64,000 nucleotides of DNA from Spongiibacter sp. IMCC21906 (GTDB lineage: Bacteria > Pseudomonadota > Gammaproteobacteria > Pseudomonadales > Spongiibacteraceae): contig NZ_CP011477.1 in NCBI RefSeq assembly GCF_001010805.1, forward strand, positions 2,784,501-2,848,500. Direction: 5' to 3'. The notes below the pieces were generated by a model. The model saw only the letters and a program-made list of their open reading frames with translations, did not search any database and was not told the DNA's origin. Position numbers and translations under genes: made by a program. This document shows positions 40,005 through 48,918 of this stretch, one piece after another. Within the stretch, counting starts at the first letter, position 1. Each line of letters opens with the position of its first letter.

Positions 40005-42689
40005 ATGCCCCAGCTAGACCGCGAGAAACTCGATCAAAATGCGAGCAGCACTTTGTCGCACTATAAAAACTTTCTCCACGCCCTGCAGAAGGAGCTCGAA
40101 GAAGGCTTTCATGATGGCGTGCCGGTGCGAGACCTGGTCGCGCTGCGCTCCAATAAGATTGACGAGTTACTACAAGACCTCTGGAGCCGTTTTGAATGGG
40201 ATAACGACATAGCACTCATCGCCGTTGGCGGCTATGGTCGAGGTGAACTGCACCCCTACTCCGACATCGATATTTTGATACTGACCCAAGGTGATACTGA
40301 CAAGTACCGCGACAATATCGAGCGGCTTATCACCCAATTATGGGACTTAAACCTGAATATCGGCCACAGCGCCCGCAGCATTGCCCAATGTCAGCAAGCC
40401 GCCATTGACGACATCACCATCGCCACCAACTTAATGGAGTCCCGCACCCTCAGCGGAAACAGCGCCCTTCACGAAGAATTAATGGGGTTGGCAGGCCCCG
40501 AGACTATCTGGCCCAGCGCTGATTTTTTCCGGGCGAAATGGGACGAGCAAATTCAACGCCACCGCAAATACGCTAACACCGAATACAACCTTGAACCCAA
40601 TATAAAAAGCTCTCCCGGCGGTCTTAGGGACATACAGATGATTGGCTGGGTGGTAAAACGTCACTTCGGCGCCCAGTCAATTGGCGAACTTTACGAGCGT
40701 CAGTTCCTCAGTTTGGAAGAGCTCTCACTAATCAAAGATGGGCAGGACTTTCTCTGGCGTCTGCGCTTTGCCCTGCACTTAGTCGCCGGTCGGGAAGAAG
40801 ATCGCCTCCTGTTTGATCACCAGCGCACGCTGGCCACCATGTTCGGTTTTGAAGACAGCGATGGCAAACTCGCTGTTGAGCGGTTTATGCAGGAGTATTA
40901 TCGCTGGGCGATGAATCTTGGTGTCATCAACGATGTACTGATGCAACACTTTGATGAAACCATACTAAGAGCCTGTGAAGCTGAAACCCTGATCGAACTC
41001 AACACCCGGTTTCGAGTGAGAAACGGTCATATCGAAGTCGCCAACGACAAAGTGTTTGCCAAAAGCCCTTCCGCATTAATGGAAATTTTTGTGCTGATGG
41101 CCAGCAACCCTTCCATTGACGGCGCCCGGGCCAGCACCATCCGGCTCATTCTGAAATCTCAATATTTAATCAATGACCGGTTTCGTGCCGACCCCCGCAC
41201 CAAGCGTTTATTTATGGAGTTGCTACGGTCACCGCAACGGGTTGCACTGCAATTACGGCGAATGCGCCGCTGGGGTGTGTTGGGCGAATTCATTCCAGAA
41301 TTTGGTCAAATTATGGGGCAGATGCAGCACGACCTGTTTCATATTTACTCCGTCGACGCCCACACCATGGTGCTGATCAAAAATATCAGCCGCTTCCGCT
41401 ACCCGGATATGGTCGAAACCTTTCCGATGGCGCACCGCATTATGCAGCGTCTGGCAAAGCCGGAATTACTATTTCTGGCCGGCCTGTTTCACGATATCGC
41501 CAAAGGCCGAGGGGGTGATCACTCCACCCTCGGCGCCGTCGATGCACGGCACTTCTGCGAAAACCTGGGGCTCAATAAGCGCGACAGTAACCTGGTTGCG
41601 TGGCTGGTGGAAAAACACCTGGAAATGTCCTCTGTTTCTCAGCGCAAGGATATTCAAGACCCCGAAGTTATCCGCGATTTTGCCCTAATGGTAGGCGAGC
41701 AGTCCCGGCTGGACTACCTGTTTTGCCTGACCGTGGCCGATATCAACGCGACCAACCCCACGCTGTGGACCTCTTGGCGAGCATCATTAATGCGCCAGCT
41801 TTACGCCGAGACCCGCCGGGCGCTGCGCCGGGGCCTTGAAAACCCCATCGACAAACAAGAGTGGATTGCCGAAACCCAGCTTGGCGCCATCGAAAAACTG
41901 GAAGATTACGGATTTACCGACACCGAGACTAAACAACTCTGGGCAAATACCGGCGAAGACTATTTTATCCGCGAACAGATCGACGATATTGTCTGGCACA
42001 CTCGGGCTATTGCCGAGCGGACTCGGGCAGACGCCTCCTTGGTACTGGTAAAAGAAGGGGGCCTGCAAGACCACGAAGGCGCGACCCAGATCTTTGTTCA
42101 CACCAAGGGTCGCCCCGGCCTCTTTGCTCAGCTTGCAGCGGCTATGGAGCAGCTCGACCTGAGTATTCAAGATGCCCGTATATACAACAGCGGTTCTGGT
42201 TACACCTTAGATACATTTTACGTACTCGATGCCAATGGCGAGTCTCTGGGCGACAACAACGACCGCATTGAACAGATCATTCAGTTCCTGCAGGAGCGCC
42301 TCGAACACCCAGAACGCTTCCCGGAAGCCAATAGCCGCCGAACTCCTCGGCAAATGCGCCTGTTTAGCACTCCAACTCGCACCAGCATGGCGACGGATCT
42401 GAACAAAGGCCATACCGTTCTGGAAGTCATCACCCCGGACCGCCCCGGACTGTTGGCTAAAATTGCCCGAATTTTCAACCAATACGATTTGCGTCTACAA
42501 AACGCCAAAATTGCCACCTTGGGCGAGCGAGTAGAAGACGTTTTCTTTATTACCAACAGCGAGCAGAAGCCCGTGGAAGACCCAGTGTTATGCCGGGAAA
42601 TTCAAGACAGCATCTGCAAGGAGCTGGACCAGCAAGTGAGTAAACAGAATGAATCCACGGCTCCAGGCCCTTCAGGCCTATCCATTTGA
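40005..42689 (+). CDS. glnD: [Protein-PII] uridylyltransferase/uridylyl-removing enzyme GlnD
   Basis: GlnD senses glutamine and uridylylates or de-uridylylates PII proteins to set nitrogen metabolism. The nucleotidyltransferase motif GGYGRGELHPYSDID is at residues 75-89 (Asp87, Asp89). The HD hydrolase motif LFHDIAKGRGGDHS includes His496-Asp497. Two ACT domains close the protein (RPGLFAQLAAAMEQLDL near 710 and RPGLLAKIARIFNQYDL near 810). The length is 894 residues (E. coli 890). The end overlaps dapC by 41 nt. Confidence 0.97.
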   Translation: MPQLDREKLDQNASSTLSHYKNFLHALQKELEEGFHDGVPVRDLVALRSNKIDELLQDLWSRFEWDNDIALIAVGGYGRGELHPYSDIDILILTQGDTDKYRDNIERLITQLWDLNLNIGHSARSIAQCQQAAIDDITIATNLMESRTLSGNSALHEELMGLAGPETIWPSADFFRAKWDEQIQRHRKYANTEYNLEPNIKSSPGGLRDIQMIGWVVKRHFGAQSIGELYERQFLSLEELSLIKDGQDFLWRLRFALHLVAGREEDRLLFDHQRTLATMFGFEDSDGKLAVERFMQEYYRWAMNLGVINDVLMQHFDETILRACEAETLIELNTRFRVRNGHIEVANDKVFAKSPSALMEIFVLMASNPSIDGARASTIRLILKSQYLINDRFRADPRTKRLFMELLRSPQRVALQLRRMRRWGVLGEFIPEFGQIMGQMQHDLFHIYSVDAHTMVLIKNISRFRYPDMVETFPMAHRIMQRLAKPELLFLAGLFHDIAKGRGGDHSTLGAVDARHFCENLGLNKRDSNLVAWLVEKHLEMSSVSQRKDIQDPEVIRDFALMVGEQSRLDYLFCLTVADINATNPTLWTSWRASLMRQLYAETRRALRRGLENPIDKQEWIAETQLGAIEKLEDYGFTDTETKQLWANTGEDYFIREQIDDIVWHTRAIAERTRADASLVLVKEGGLQDHEGATQIFVHTKGRPGLFAQLAAAMEQLDLSIQDARIYNSGSGYTLDTFYVLDANGESLGDNNDRIEQIIQFLQERLEHPERFPEANSRRTPRQMRLFSTPTRTSMATDLNKGHTVLEVITPDRPGLLAKIARIFNQYDLRLQNAKIATLGERVEDVFFITNSEQKPVEDPVLCREIQDSICKELDQQVSKQNESTAPGPSGLSI

Positions 42690-43842
42690 AAAACTAAAGG
42701 CCTTACTGGCAGACACGAATCCACCAGACTGCAAACCTATTCCGCTCTCCATAGGCGAGCCCCGCCACCCCGCGCCAAGTTTTGTGCTTGACGCGTTGGC
42801 GGGTAACTTAGACAAACTTAGCAATTACCCCACTACCAAGGGCATTGCCGAGCTTCGAGAAGCTATTTCGGCCTGGGCTTGTCAGCGCTTTGCCCTGCCT
42901 GCGTTATCTGTCGAGACCCAGTTACTGCCCGTTAATGGCACCCGAGAGGCACTCTTCGCCTTTGCCCAAACAGTAGTAGCGGCAAGCCCCGACGCACTGG
43001 TTTGCACGCCCAACCCCTTTTACCAAATTTATGAAGGTGCAGCGCTGTTGGCTGGCGCCCAGCCGCACTTTTTAGCCTGCGATGTCCGCAATGGTTTTAT
43101 TCCCGATTTTGACGCGGTGCCTGCTGACATTTGGCAGCGTTGCCAGCTGCTGTTCATCTGCACGCCGGGCAACCCTAGCGGCGCCGTAATGGACATTGCC
43201 AGTCTGCAAAAGCTAATTGCATTAGCAGACCAGTACGATTTTGTTATTGCCAGTGACGAGTGCTATTCCGAGCTGTATTTTAACGAAGACGCACCACCAC
43301 CGGGACTACTTCAAGCCTGCGCGGATATGGGCCGCAATGATTATCGCCGCTGCGTGGTATTTCACAGCCTGTCAAAACGCTCCAATCTACCCGGCTTGCG
43401 CTCTGGCTTTGTCGCCGGTGACGCCAACATTCTCAAAGACTTTTTGCTTTACCGGACCTATCACGGCTGTGCCATGCCGGTTCAACACCAACTTGCCAGT
43501 GCGGCGGCCTGGTCTGACGAGCATCACGTCAAAGCCAACCGCGACCTCTACCGAGAGAAGTTCGCCAAGGTTCTGGCAACATTAGACGGCTGCCTGGAAG
43601 TAAGCCAACCCGACGCGTCCTTTTATTTATGGGCAAAAACGCCCATTGCCGACACCGACTTTGCCCGCCAGCTTTTTGATCAACAACATGTCACCGTATT
43701 AGCGGGCAGCTACCTCTCAAGAGAAGTTGATGGTATTAACCCCGGCGCTAACTATGTGCGTATGGCCTTGGTGGCAGAGCTGGATGACTGCCTAGAAGCC
43801 GCCCGTCGCATTAAGGCCTTCTGCCAGTCGCTGGAGGCTTAA
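42649..43842 (+). CDS. dapC: Succinyldiaminopimelate transaminase DapC
   Basis: DapC transaminates N-succinyl-2-amino-6-ketopimelate in the succinylase branch of lysine/diaminopimelate synthesis. It is a fold-type I PLP enzyme: IPLSIGEPRHPAP, NYPTTKGIAELREAI, the AMP-like CTPGNPSGAVM, SDECYSELYF and the PLP lysine Lys243 in HSLSKRSNLPGLRSGF. The length is 397 residues. DapD is just downstream, and DapE and DapA are also in this window, which supports the DapC assignment over other class I transaminases. Confidence 0.93.
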   Translation: MNPRLQALQAYPFEKLKALLADTNPPDCKPIPLSIGEPRHPAPSFVLDALAGNLDKLSNYPTTKGIAELREAISAWACQRFALPALSVETQLLPVNGTREALFAFAQTVVAASPDALVCTPNPFYQIYEGAALLAGAQPHFLACDVRNGFIPDFDAVPADIWQRCQLLFICTPGNPSGAVMDIASLQKLIALADQYDFVIASDECYSELYFNEDAPPPGLLQACADMGRNDYRRCVVFHSLSKRSNLPGLRSGFVAGDANILKDFLLYRTYHGCAMPVQHQLASAAAWSDEHHVKANRDLYREKFAKVLATLDGCLEVSQPDASFYLWAKTPIADTDFARQLFDQQHVTVLAGSYLSREVDGINPGANYVRMALVAELDDCLEAARRIKAFCQSLEA

Positions 43843-43845
43843 GGT

Positions 43846-44499
43846 ATGTTGAAAGCCGAGCGGGTGGCGTTTATTCAACGCCGCCTGGATGAACTCTATC
43901 CTGAGCAGCCCATACCGCTGGATCACAAAGACCCTTACACCTTGCTGGTTGCCGTGTTGCTCTCCGCCCAGTGTACGGATGTCCGAGTGAACCAAGTCAC
44001 GCCTGCGTTGTTTGCCCTGGCCGATAACCCAGCCGATATGGCCCGGCAAAGCGTGGAAAAAATCCGCGAGATTATTCGCCCTTGCGGCCTATCGCCACAA
44101 AAATCAAAAGCCATAAAGCGTTTATCCGAGATGCTTATGGAAGACCACGGCGGCGAAGTTCCCCAAGACTGGGAGGCCTTGGAGCGTCTCCCCGGTGTCG
44201 GTCATAAAACTGCCAGCGTCGTCATGTCCCAGGCCTTTGGGGTACCCGCTTTTCCTGTCGACACCCATATCCACCGTTTGGCCCAACGCTGGGGCTTGAG
44301 CAACGGCAAAAATGTCGCCCAGACTGAAAAAGATCTGAAACGTCTGTTTGCCAAAGAAAACTGGAACAGTTTGCATCTGCAAATTATTTACTACGGCCGC
44401 GAATACTGCAGCGCCAGAGGCTGCGATGGCACAGTGTGCGAAATTTGCACCACCTGCTACCCCGAGCGTAAAACGGCCAAGAAACTCCGAAAAGCCTGA
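43846..44499 (+). CDS. nth: Endonuclease III
   Basis: Nth is a DNA glycosylase/AP lyase that removes oxidised pyrimidines. The HhH motif LPGVGHKTASVVM has the catalytic Lys121, and Asp139 lies in FPVDTHIHR. The C-terminal cysteines are Cys188, Cys193, Cys198, Cys201 and Cys204. This does not fit the usual C-x6-C-x2-C-x5-C spacing of the 4Fe-4S cluster. GGAGG lies 10 nt before the ATG, and the product has 217 residues. It lies 3 nt after dapC. Confidence 0.94.
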   Translation: MLKAERVAFIQRRLDELYPEQPIPLDHKDPYTLLVAVLLSAQCTDVRVNQVTPALFALADNPADMARQSVEKIREIIRPCGLSPQKSKAIKRLSEMLMEDHGGEVPQDWEALERLPGVGHKTASVVMSQAFGVPAFPVDTHIHRLAQRWGLSNGKNVAQTEKDLKRLFAKENWNSLHLQIIYYGREYCSARGCDGTVCEICTTCYPERKTAKKLRKA

Positions 44500-44558
44500 A
44501 GATACAAGCACTTTTTGCTAAGCTTAGCGACCCAAAACTGGAGGCCACCACACGCACT

Positions 44559-44912
44559 ATGACTGTGATTTTATACGGCATAAAAAACTGCGATACCGTT
44601 CGCGCTGCCAGAAAATGGCTGGATGCGGAAAACATTGAACACCAATTCCACGATGTTCGGGAGCAAGCCCTCAGTGAAGACCAGCTTAATCAATGGTTGG
44701 ACAAACTGGGGGACAAACTGATTAATAAACGCAGCACCACCTGGAAACAGCTGGACGAAGCCGACCGAGAGCAACTTAGCGACCGCGCGGCCAAGCTCTT
44801 ACTTGCCCACCCGACACTAATGAAACGGCCGCTGCTGGATACAGGAAAAGAACTGCATCTGGGCTTTAAAGACACTGATTATCAGCGCATTTTCACCCAT
44901 CACACATTGTGA
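44559..44912 (+). CDS. ArsC/Spx-family protein (YffB-like)
   Basis: This is a small thioredoxin-fold protein of the ArsC/Spx superfamily, 117 residues. It has a single N-terminal redox-type cysteine, Cys11 in YGIKNCDTVRAARKWL. The later family signature is LINKRSTTWKQL, and the C-terminus carries HPTLMKRPLLDTG, the substrate-side motif. It lies between nth and dapD; YffB homologues sit next to dapD or dapE in many gammaproteobacteria, and their substrate is unknown. It is not enough to call arsenate reductase. Confidence 0.85.
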   Translation: MTVILYGIKNCDTVRAARKWLDAENIEHQFHDVREQALSEDQLNQWLDKLGDKLINKRSTTWKQLDEADREQLSDRAAKLLLAHPTLMKRPLLDTGKELHLGFKDTDYQRIFTHHTL

Positions 44913-44976
44913 AGCCGGCAGCGATTTTAAACATCAATATGACACTCACCCCAACAACACAGGATGCCATCTCAGC

Positions 44977-46014
44977 ATGACCGACTCTATTTTTAGCCTG
45001 GGCATAGGCCTCGGCAGCCAAAACAACAAAGGCGAATGGCTAGACAGCTTTTATCCCAAACCCCTGCTTTCGCCCTCTGCTGAGCTTATCGCGGCGGTTA
45101 CACCCGTCGTAAATTACACCGGCGGCAACACCGCCATTGCAGTCAATGCCGACACAATGGCAGCACTGGCCGATGCGATTAAAGGTTGCGGCGAAGATGC
45201 CTTGGCCGAAATTGCCGTGCAGTTAGCCAGCAGCAACCAAGCACTGGTGGTCACGATACTGGCCAGCGATGAAGCGCCAAGCTCGGTTCCCGAGTCTTAC
45301 CTCAAACTTCACCTGCTCTCTCATCGTCTGGCCAAGCCACATCAGCTGGATCTAAACGGGATGTTTGGCGTGCTACCCAATGTCGCCTGGACCAACCAAG
45401 GTGCAGTTGATTTGGCAGAACTACCTCAAAAACAGCTACAAGCTCGCATGAAAGGCGAACTGCTAGAAGTGATGTCGGTAGACAAATTCCCCAAAATGAC
45501 CAATTACGTCGTCCCCACTGGTGTTCGCATCGCCCATACTGCCCGCGTGCGCCTTGGTGCTTACTTGGGTGAAGGCACCACCATCATGCACGAGGGTTTT
45601 GTGAACTTTAATGCGGGCACCGAAGGCCCAGGCATGATCGAAGGCCGGATTTCTGCCGGCGTTATGATTGGTGCCGGTTCAGATCTTGGCGGCGGTGGCT
45701 CAACTATGGGCACCTTATCGGGTGGCAACAATGTGATCATCTCCGTTGGTAAAGAATGCCTCATTGGCGCCAACGCCGGTGTCGGCATTCCCCTTGGTGA
45801 TCGCTGTACCATTGAAGCTGGCCTTTATATTACTGCTGGCTCTGTCGTCACCATGGTCGACGACAAAGGCGAAGCTGCGGCCACCACTAAAGCCAGAGAT
45901 TTGGCTGGCAAGTCGGACCTGTTATTCCGCCGCAACTCCAAAAACGGCGCCATTGAGGTGCTGACAAACAAATCAGCCATCGCCTTGAACGAGATGTTGC
46001 ACGCCCACAATTAA
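44977..46014 (+). CDS. dapD: 2,3,4,5-tetrahydropyridine-2,6-dicarboxylate N-succinyltransferase DapD
   Basis: DapD succinylates tetrahydrodipicolinate in lysine/diaminopimelate synthesis. At 345 residues it is the long form found in Pseudomonas, not the 274-residue E. coli form. A left-handed beta-helix of hexapeptide repeats runs from about residue 180 (VRIAHTARVRLGAYLGEGTT, HEGFVNFNAG, DLGGGGSTMGTLSGG). The gene is followed by a strong terminator. Confidence 0.95.
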   Translation: MTDSIFSLGIGLGSQNNKGEWLDSFYPKPLLSPSAELIAAVTPVVNYTGGNTAIAVNADTMAALADAIKGCGEDALAEIAVQLASSNQALVVTILASDEAPSSVPESYLKLHLLSHRLAKPHQLDLNGMFGVLPNVAWTNQGAVDLAELPQKQLQARMKGELLEVMSVDKFPKMTNYVVPTGVRIAHTARVRLGAYLGEGTTIMHEGFVNFNAGTEGPGMIEGRISAGVMIGAGSDLGGGGSTMGTLSGGNNVIISVGKECLIGANAGVGIPLGDRCTIEAGLYITAGSVVTMVDDKGEAAATTKARDLAGKSDLLFRRNSKNGAIEVLTNKSAIALNEMLHAHN

Positions 46015-46037
46015 GTGTGATTCAACACCTTCCTACT

Positions 46038-46072
46038 CGACATTGCGGTAACCCGCCGCAATGTCGCTTTTT
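46038..46072 (+). terminator. Strong rho-independent terminator after dapD
   Basis: CGACATTGCGG (46038-46048) pairs perfectly with CCGCAATGTCG (46056-46066) around a 7-nt loop and is followed by CTTTTT (46067-46072). It closes the map-dapD direction and separates it from the membrane/amidoligase run. Confidence 0.93.
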
Positions 46073-46187
46073 GCAAACACTGGTGAACTCCTTGCCAAGC
46101 GGCTACTCTATAAAGGCAACTTGTCTATAAAACAGCGACTTAGACAAGCCGGCTTATTTCTGCCTCAGCGGCGACAAGGAGATAGAG

Positions 46188-46370
46188 ATGGATCTGCAAA
46201 TTACCGGTATTCTTGGCTTTATTATTTTTATTGCCGATATTTGGGCAATCCTCAATGTTATTCAGAGCCGAGAAAGCTCAGGCACAAAATTACTGTGGAT
46301 TGTACTCATTCTAGTTCTGCCACTATTGGGCCTGCTCATCTGGTGGTTTGCTGGACCACGAGAGCCATAG
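46188..46370 (+). CDS. Small two-helix membrane protein, PLDc_N type
   Basis: This 60-residue protein has two hydrophobic segments (about residues 6-22 and 34-54) joined by a polar loop (NVIQSRESSGTKLLW), and ends WWFAGPREP. This resembles the N-terminal membrane domain of cardiolipin synthases and Phospholipase D family proteins (PLDc_N), here without a catalytic domain. AAGGAGATAGAG precedes the ATG, a strong RBS. It is the first gene of the run that leads to the amidoligase. Its function is unknown. Confidence 0.8.
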   Translation: MDLQITGILGFIIFIADIWAILNVIQSRESSGTKLLWIVLILVLPLLGLLIWWFAGPREP

Positions 46371-46830
46371 CTACGCCGTGTATCTTGTTTCTGAGATCGA
46401 CTGGCCACTGATCGTCCACCACCTCACTCAGCTCGCAATTGCCTATGTTTTGGCACTGCCGATAGGTTTTAACCGCGAAGCGGAATCCAGAGGCGTTGGT
46501 TTACGTACATTTCCCTTAGTTGCTATTGCCTGTTGCGCTTATTTGCTTATTGGCCGGGACGTGCTTAGCGGTGACGAATCCCACGCCAGGTTAATGTATG
46601 GCTTGATGAGCGGTATTGGTTTTATTGGCGGTGGCGCCATATTAAAACAGGGCGATTCTGTCTCAGGCACCGCCACGGCATCGGCTATCTGGTCCACTGG
46701 TGCAATCGGTACAGCCGTTGCCTGGCAGCGATATGAAATAGCCATTGTCGTCAGCCTGATGACCTTTCTGACCCTTCGATTACTGGTACCCGTAAAACGC
46801 TGGGCCAAGACTAAGAGACATAACGACTAA
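46348..46830 (+). CDS. MgtC/SapB-family membrane protein
   Basis: The 160-residue product has about four to five membrane helices and MgtC-type motifs: LALPIGFNREAESRGVGLRT and SGIGFIGGGAIL, then ATASAIWSTGAIGTAVAW. It lacks the soluble C-terminal domain of Salmonella MgtC, like many short family members. MgtC proteins affect Mg stress and the F1Fo ATPase; many short ones are uncharacterised. The start is uncertain: the frame opens with TTG at 46348, overlapping the previous gene by 23 nt, and a GTG at 46378 is possible. Confidence 0.85.
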   Translation: MLDHESHSYAVYLVSEIDWPLIVHHLTQLAIAYVLALPIGFNREAESRGVGLRTFPLVAIACCAYLLIGRDVLSGDESHARLMYGLMSGIGFIGGGAILKQGDSVSGTATASAIWSTGAIGTAVAWQRYEIAIVVSLMTFLTLRLLVPVKRWAKTKRHND

Positions 46831-46832
46831 AT

Positions 46833-47903
46833 ATGGACGTTTCCAAAACACCCAAATCGGCTGACTGGGCGATAAAAATTCTCGCCGTGCTGGCAGTGCT
46901 CTACACCTTACAAGTTGCTAGAGACGTGATGCTACCCATCACCTTAGCCATTATTTTTGCCTTGTTGCTGGGTCCTGCCGTGACTCGCTTACAAGACTAC
47001 CGCATTCCCAGAAGCTTAGGTGCTCTCGCGCTACTCACCCTGAGCCTGGGCGCTTTTGCTGGTGGTTTGTATATGCTGACCACCCCCGCGCTAGACTGGT
47101 TAGGGAAGGCCCCCGAAGCAATCAACATCATCCAAGATGAGTTACTCAGCGTCGACAGTGGCAGCAACGAAGTCGATGCGGCAAGCCGCAGCATCGACTC
47201 GTTGGCCAAAACCCTGAGTAGCGAACCCAGCAACCCGCAAATTACCCAAGTAGTGATTACTGAGCCTGGCTGGCGAGCAGAAGTCTGGGAGATAGGCAAA
47301 AATTTTGGCGTCTACGGCACCTTGAGCATCATCATGCTGTTCTTTCTGCTCACCTCCGGCGAAGCACTGCTCAAGCGCTTTATTCACATATTACCCAGCC
47401 AGCGCGACAAGGCCACGGTAATTGACGTGGCAAAACACGCCCAAGAGCAAATGTCCCGGTATTTGGTAACCATTACCGCCGTCAATATTGGCCTGGGAAC
47501 TGTTACCGGATTGGCATTATGGGCGCTGGGGTTTCCCGATCCGGCTTTATGGGGAGTCGTTGCTGCTGTTCTGCGTTATATACCCTATCTGGGCGTCAGC
47601 ATTACAATCATGCTGCTAGCCATCATCAGTGCCGTGAGCTTTGATTCAACGGAAATGATTCTGGCCGCGCCACTTGGCTTTGCTTTACTCACATCCTTTA
47701 CCGGACAATTTGTCGACCCCTTTGTCCACGGCTACCGCTTTAGCCTTAACGCCATTGTCGTCTTTTTATGGATATTCTTTTGGGGCTGGATGTGGGGGGC
47801 ACCGGGCGTTCTGCTTGCCGTGCCACTACTCACCTTATTCCAAGTAATTTGCCAACACGTAGATCGACTCACGCCGATTGCACACATGATAGGAAACGAA
47901 TGA
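46833..47903 (+). CDS. AI-2E family membrane permease
   Basis: The 356-residue product is a polytopic membrane protein of the AI-2E (PerM/YdiK/TqsA) family. It has an N-terminal pair of helices (VMLPITLAIIFALLLGPAVT), a soluble loop about residues 90-145, and the C-terminal helices with VLRYIPYLGVSITIMLL and the conserved VDPFVHGYRFSLNAIVVFLW. Members export quorum signals, sodium or other solutes, and the substrate here is not known. The gap to the amidoligase is 1 nt, so its substrate could be related to that enzyme; that is inference. Confidence 0.9.
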   Translation: MDVSKTPKSADWAIKILAVLAVLYTLQVARDVMLPITLAIIFALLLGPAVTRLQDYRIPRSLGALALLTLSLGAFAGGLYMLTTPALDWLGKAPEAINIIQDELLSVDSGSNEVDAASRSIDSLAKTLSSEPSNPQITQVVITEPGWRAEVWEIGKNFGVYGTLSIIMLFFLLTSGEALLKRFIHILPSQRDKATVIDVAKHAQEQMSRYLVTITAVNIGLGTVTGLALWALGFPDPALWGVVAAVLRYIPYLGVSITIMLLAIISAVSFDSTEMILAAPLGFALLTSFTGQFVDPFVHGYRFSLNAIVVFLWIFFWGWMWGAPGVLLAVPLLTLFQVICQHVDRLTPIAHMIGNE

Positions 47904-47904
47904 C

Positions 47905-48918
47905 ATGACGGATCTGGATACCTACCGCAAAGCGTTATGGCCGCTGCCCATTCAGGCAAAAACAGCCAACAAAAAATACCGGCGCGTAGGCGTAGAAATA
48001 GAGTTTACTGGCCTGCAAATCGACGCCATTGTCGAGATCATCAAAGCAGAACTTGGCGGCAAGGCCGCGCCGGTCTCTGACTATGAGGTTAATGTTGAAG
48101 ACACCTCATTAGGCAGCTTTGGAGTCGAACTGGATTTTGCCTATATCAAAAAGCTTGGTCGGGAACGCAGTGAAAACGGCAAAGGCAATGATTTTGATGA
48201 ACTCGCCGAAAACCTTGTCGGCACCATTGCCAAGCAACTAGTGCCCTTTGAGGTTGTCGGGCCACCGGTAGCAATGCCAGAGTTGTGGAAGCTGGAAAGT
48301 CTGTTTAAAGCCCTGCGACTAGCGGGTGCCGAAGGGACAGGCAGCTCCGCCACCAACGCTTTTGGTTTGCAGCTCAACCCGGAAATGCCTGATTGCGAAG
48401 CGGCCACTATCGTCAATTATTTGCGGGCATTCTTTTGCTTGTTTGATTGGCTCAAAGAACGCAGCAAGGTTGATCTGACTCGCCGCCTGACCTCCTATGT
48501 TGATCCGTTCAGCAAAGAGTATATCCGCCTGGTGCTTAACCCAGACTATGCCCCGGACATGGACACACTGATCGACGACTACTTAAAACATAATCCCACC
48601 CGTAACCGGGCACTGGATATGCTGCCCTTGTTCACTCATATTGATGAGGCTAGAGTCCGGGCCAAAGTCGACGATGACCGAGTGAAGCCCCGGCCAACAC
48701 TGCACTACCGTCTGCCCAACAGCTTAATTGATGATCCTCAATGGGGCTTAATTACCCCATGGCGAGACTGGCTGCAGGTGGATAACCTGGCCAACCAACC
48801 CGAATTATTGGCCGAAGTGTGCGAAGCTTATCTGAAGCACCTGGACAGCTTTACCGATAGCCTGTTTGGCGACTGGGGACACGCGGTTTATCGCTGGCTG
48901 TTTCCGGAGCTGCTATGA
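47905..48918 (+). CDS. Putative amidoligase, glutamine-synthetase fold (Amidoligase_2)
   Basis: The 337-residue product belongs to the predicted amidoligases with a COOH-NH2 ligase fold related to glutamine synthetase. The nucleotide/metal motif GVEIEF (Glu31, Glu33) is followed by FGVELDF (72-78), and then GLQLNPEMP (154-162), KHNPTRNRALDMLPLF (218-233) and RPTLHYRLPN (263-272). Family members are predicted to form amide or peptide-like bonds from ATP, a carboxylate and an amine; the substrate is unknown. AGGAAA precedes the ATG. The stop overlaps the amidotransferase gene by 4 nt, and such a pairing is recurrent in this family. Confidence 0.88.
   Translation: MTDLDTYRKALWPLPIQAKTANKKYRRVGVEIEFTGLQIDAIVEIIKAELGGKAAPVSDYEVNVEDTSLGSFGVELDFAYIKKLGRERSENGKGNDFDELAENLVGTIAKQLVPFEVVGPPVAMPELWKLESLFKALRLAGAEGTGSSATNAFGLQLNPEMPDCEAATIVNYLRAFFCLFDWLKERSKVDLTRRLTSYVDPFSKEYIRLVLNPDYAPDMDTLIDDYLKHNPTRNRALDMLPLFTHIDEARVRAKVDDDRVKPRPTLHYRLPNSLIDDPQWGLITPWRDWLQVDNLANQPELLAEVCEAYLKHLDSFTDSLFGDWGHAVYRWLFPELL

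Noticed and set aside
46061-46411. 116-codon plus-strand frame over the terminator and the mini-protein
   Set aside because: It starts inside the dapD terminator and is out of frame with the well-supported 60-residue gene that has a strong RBS.
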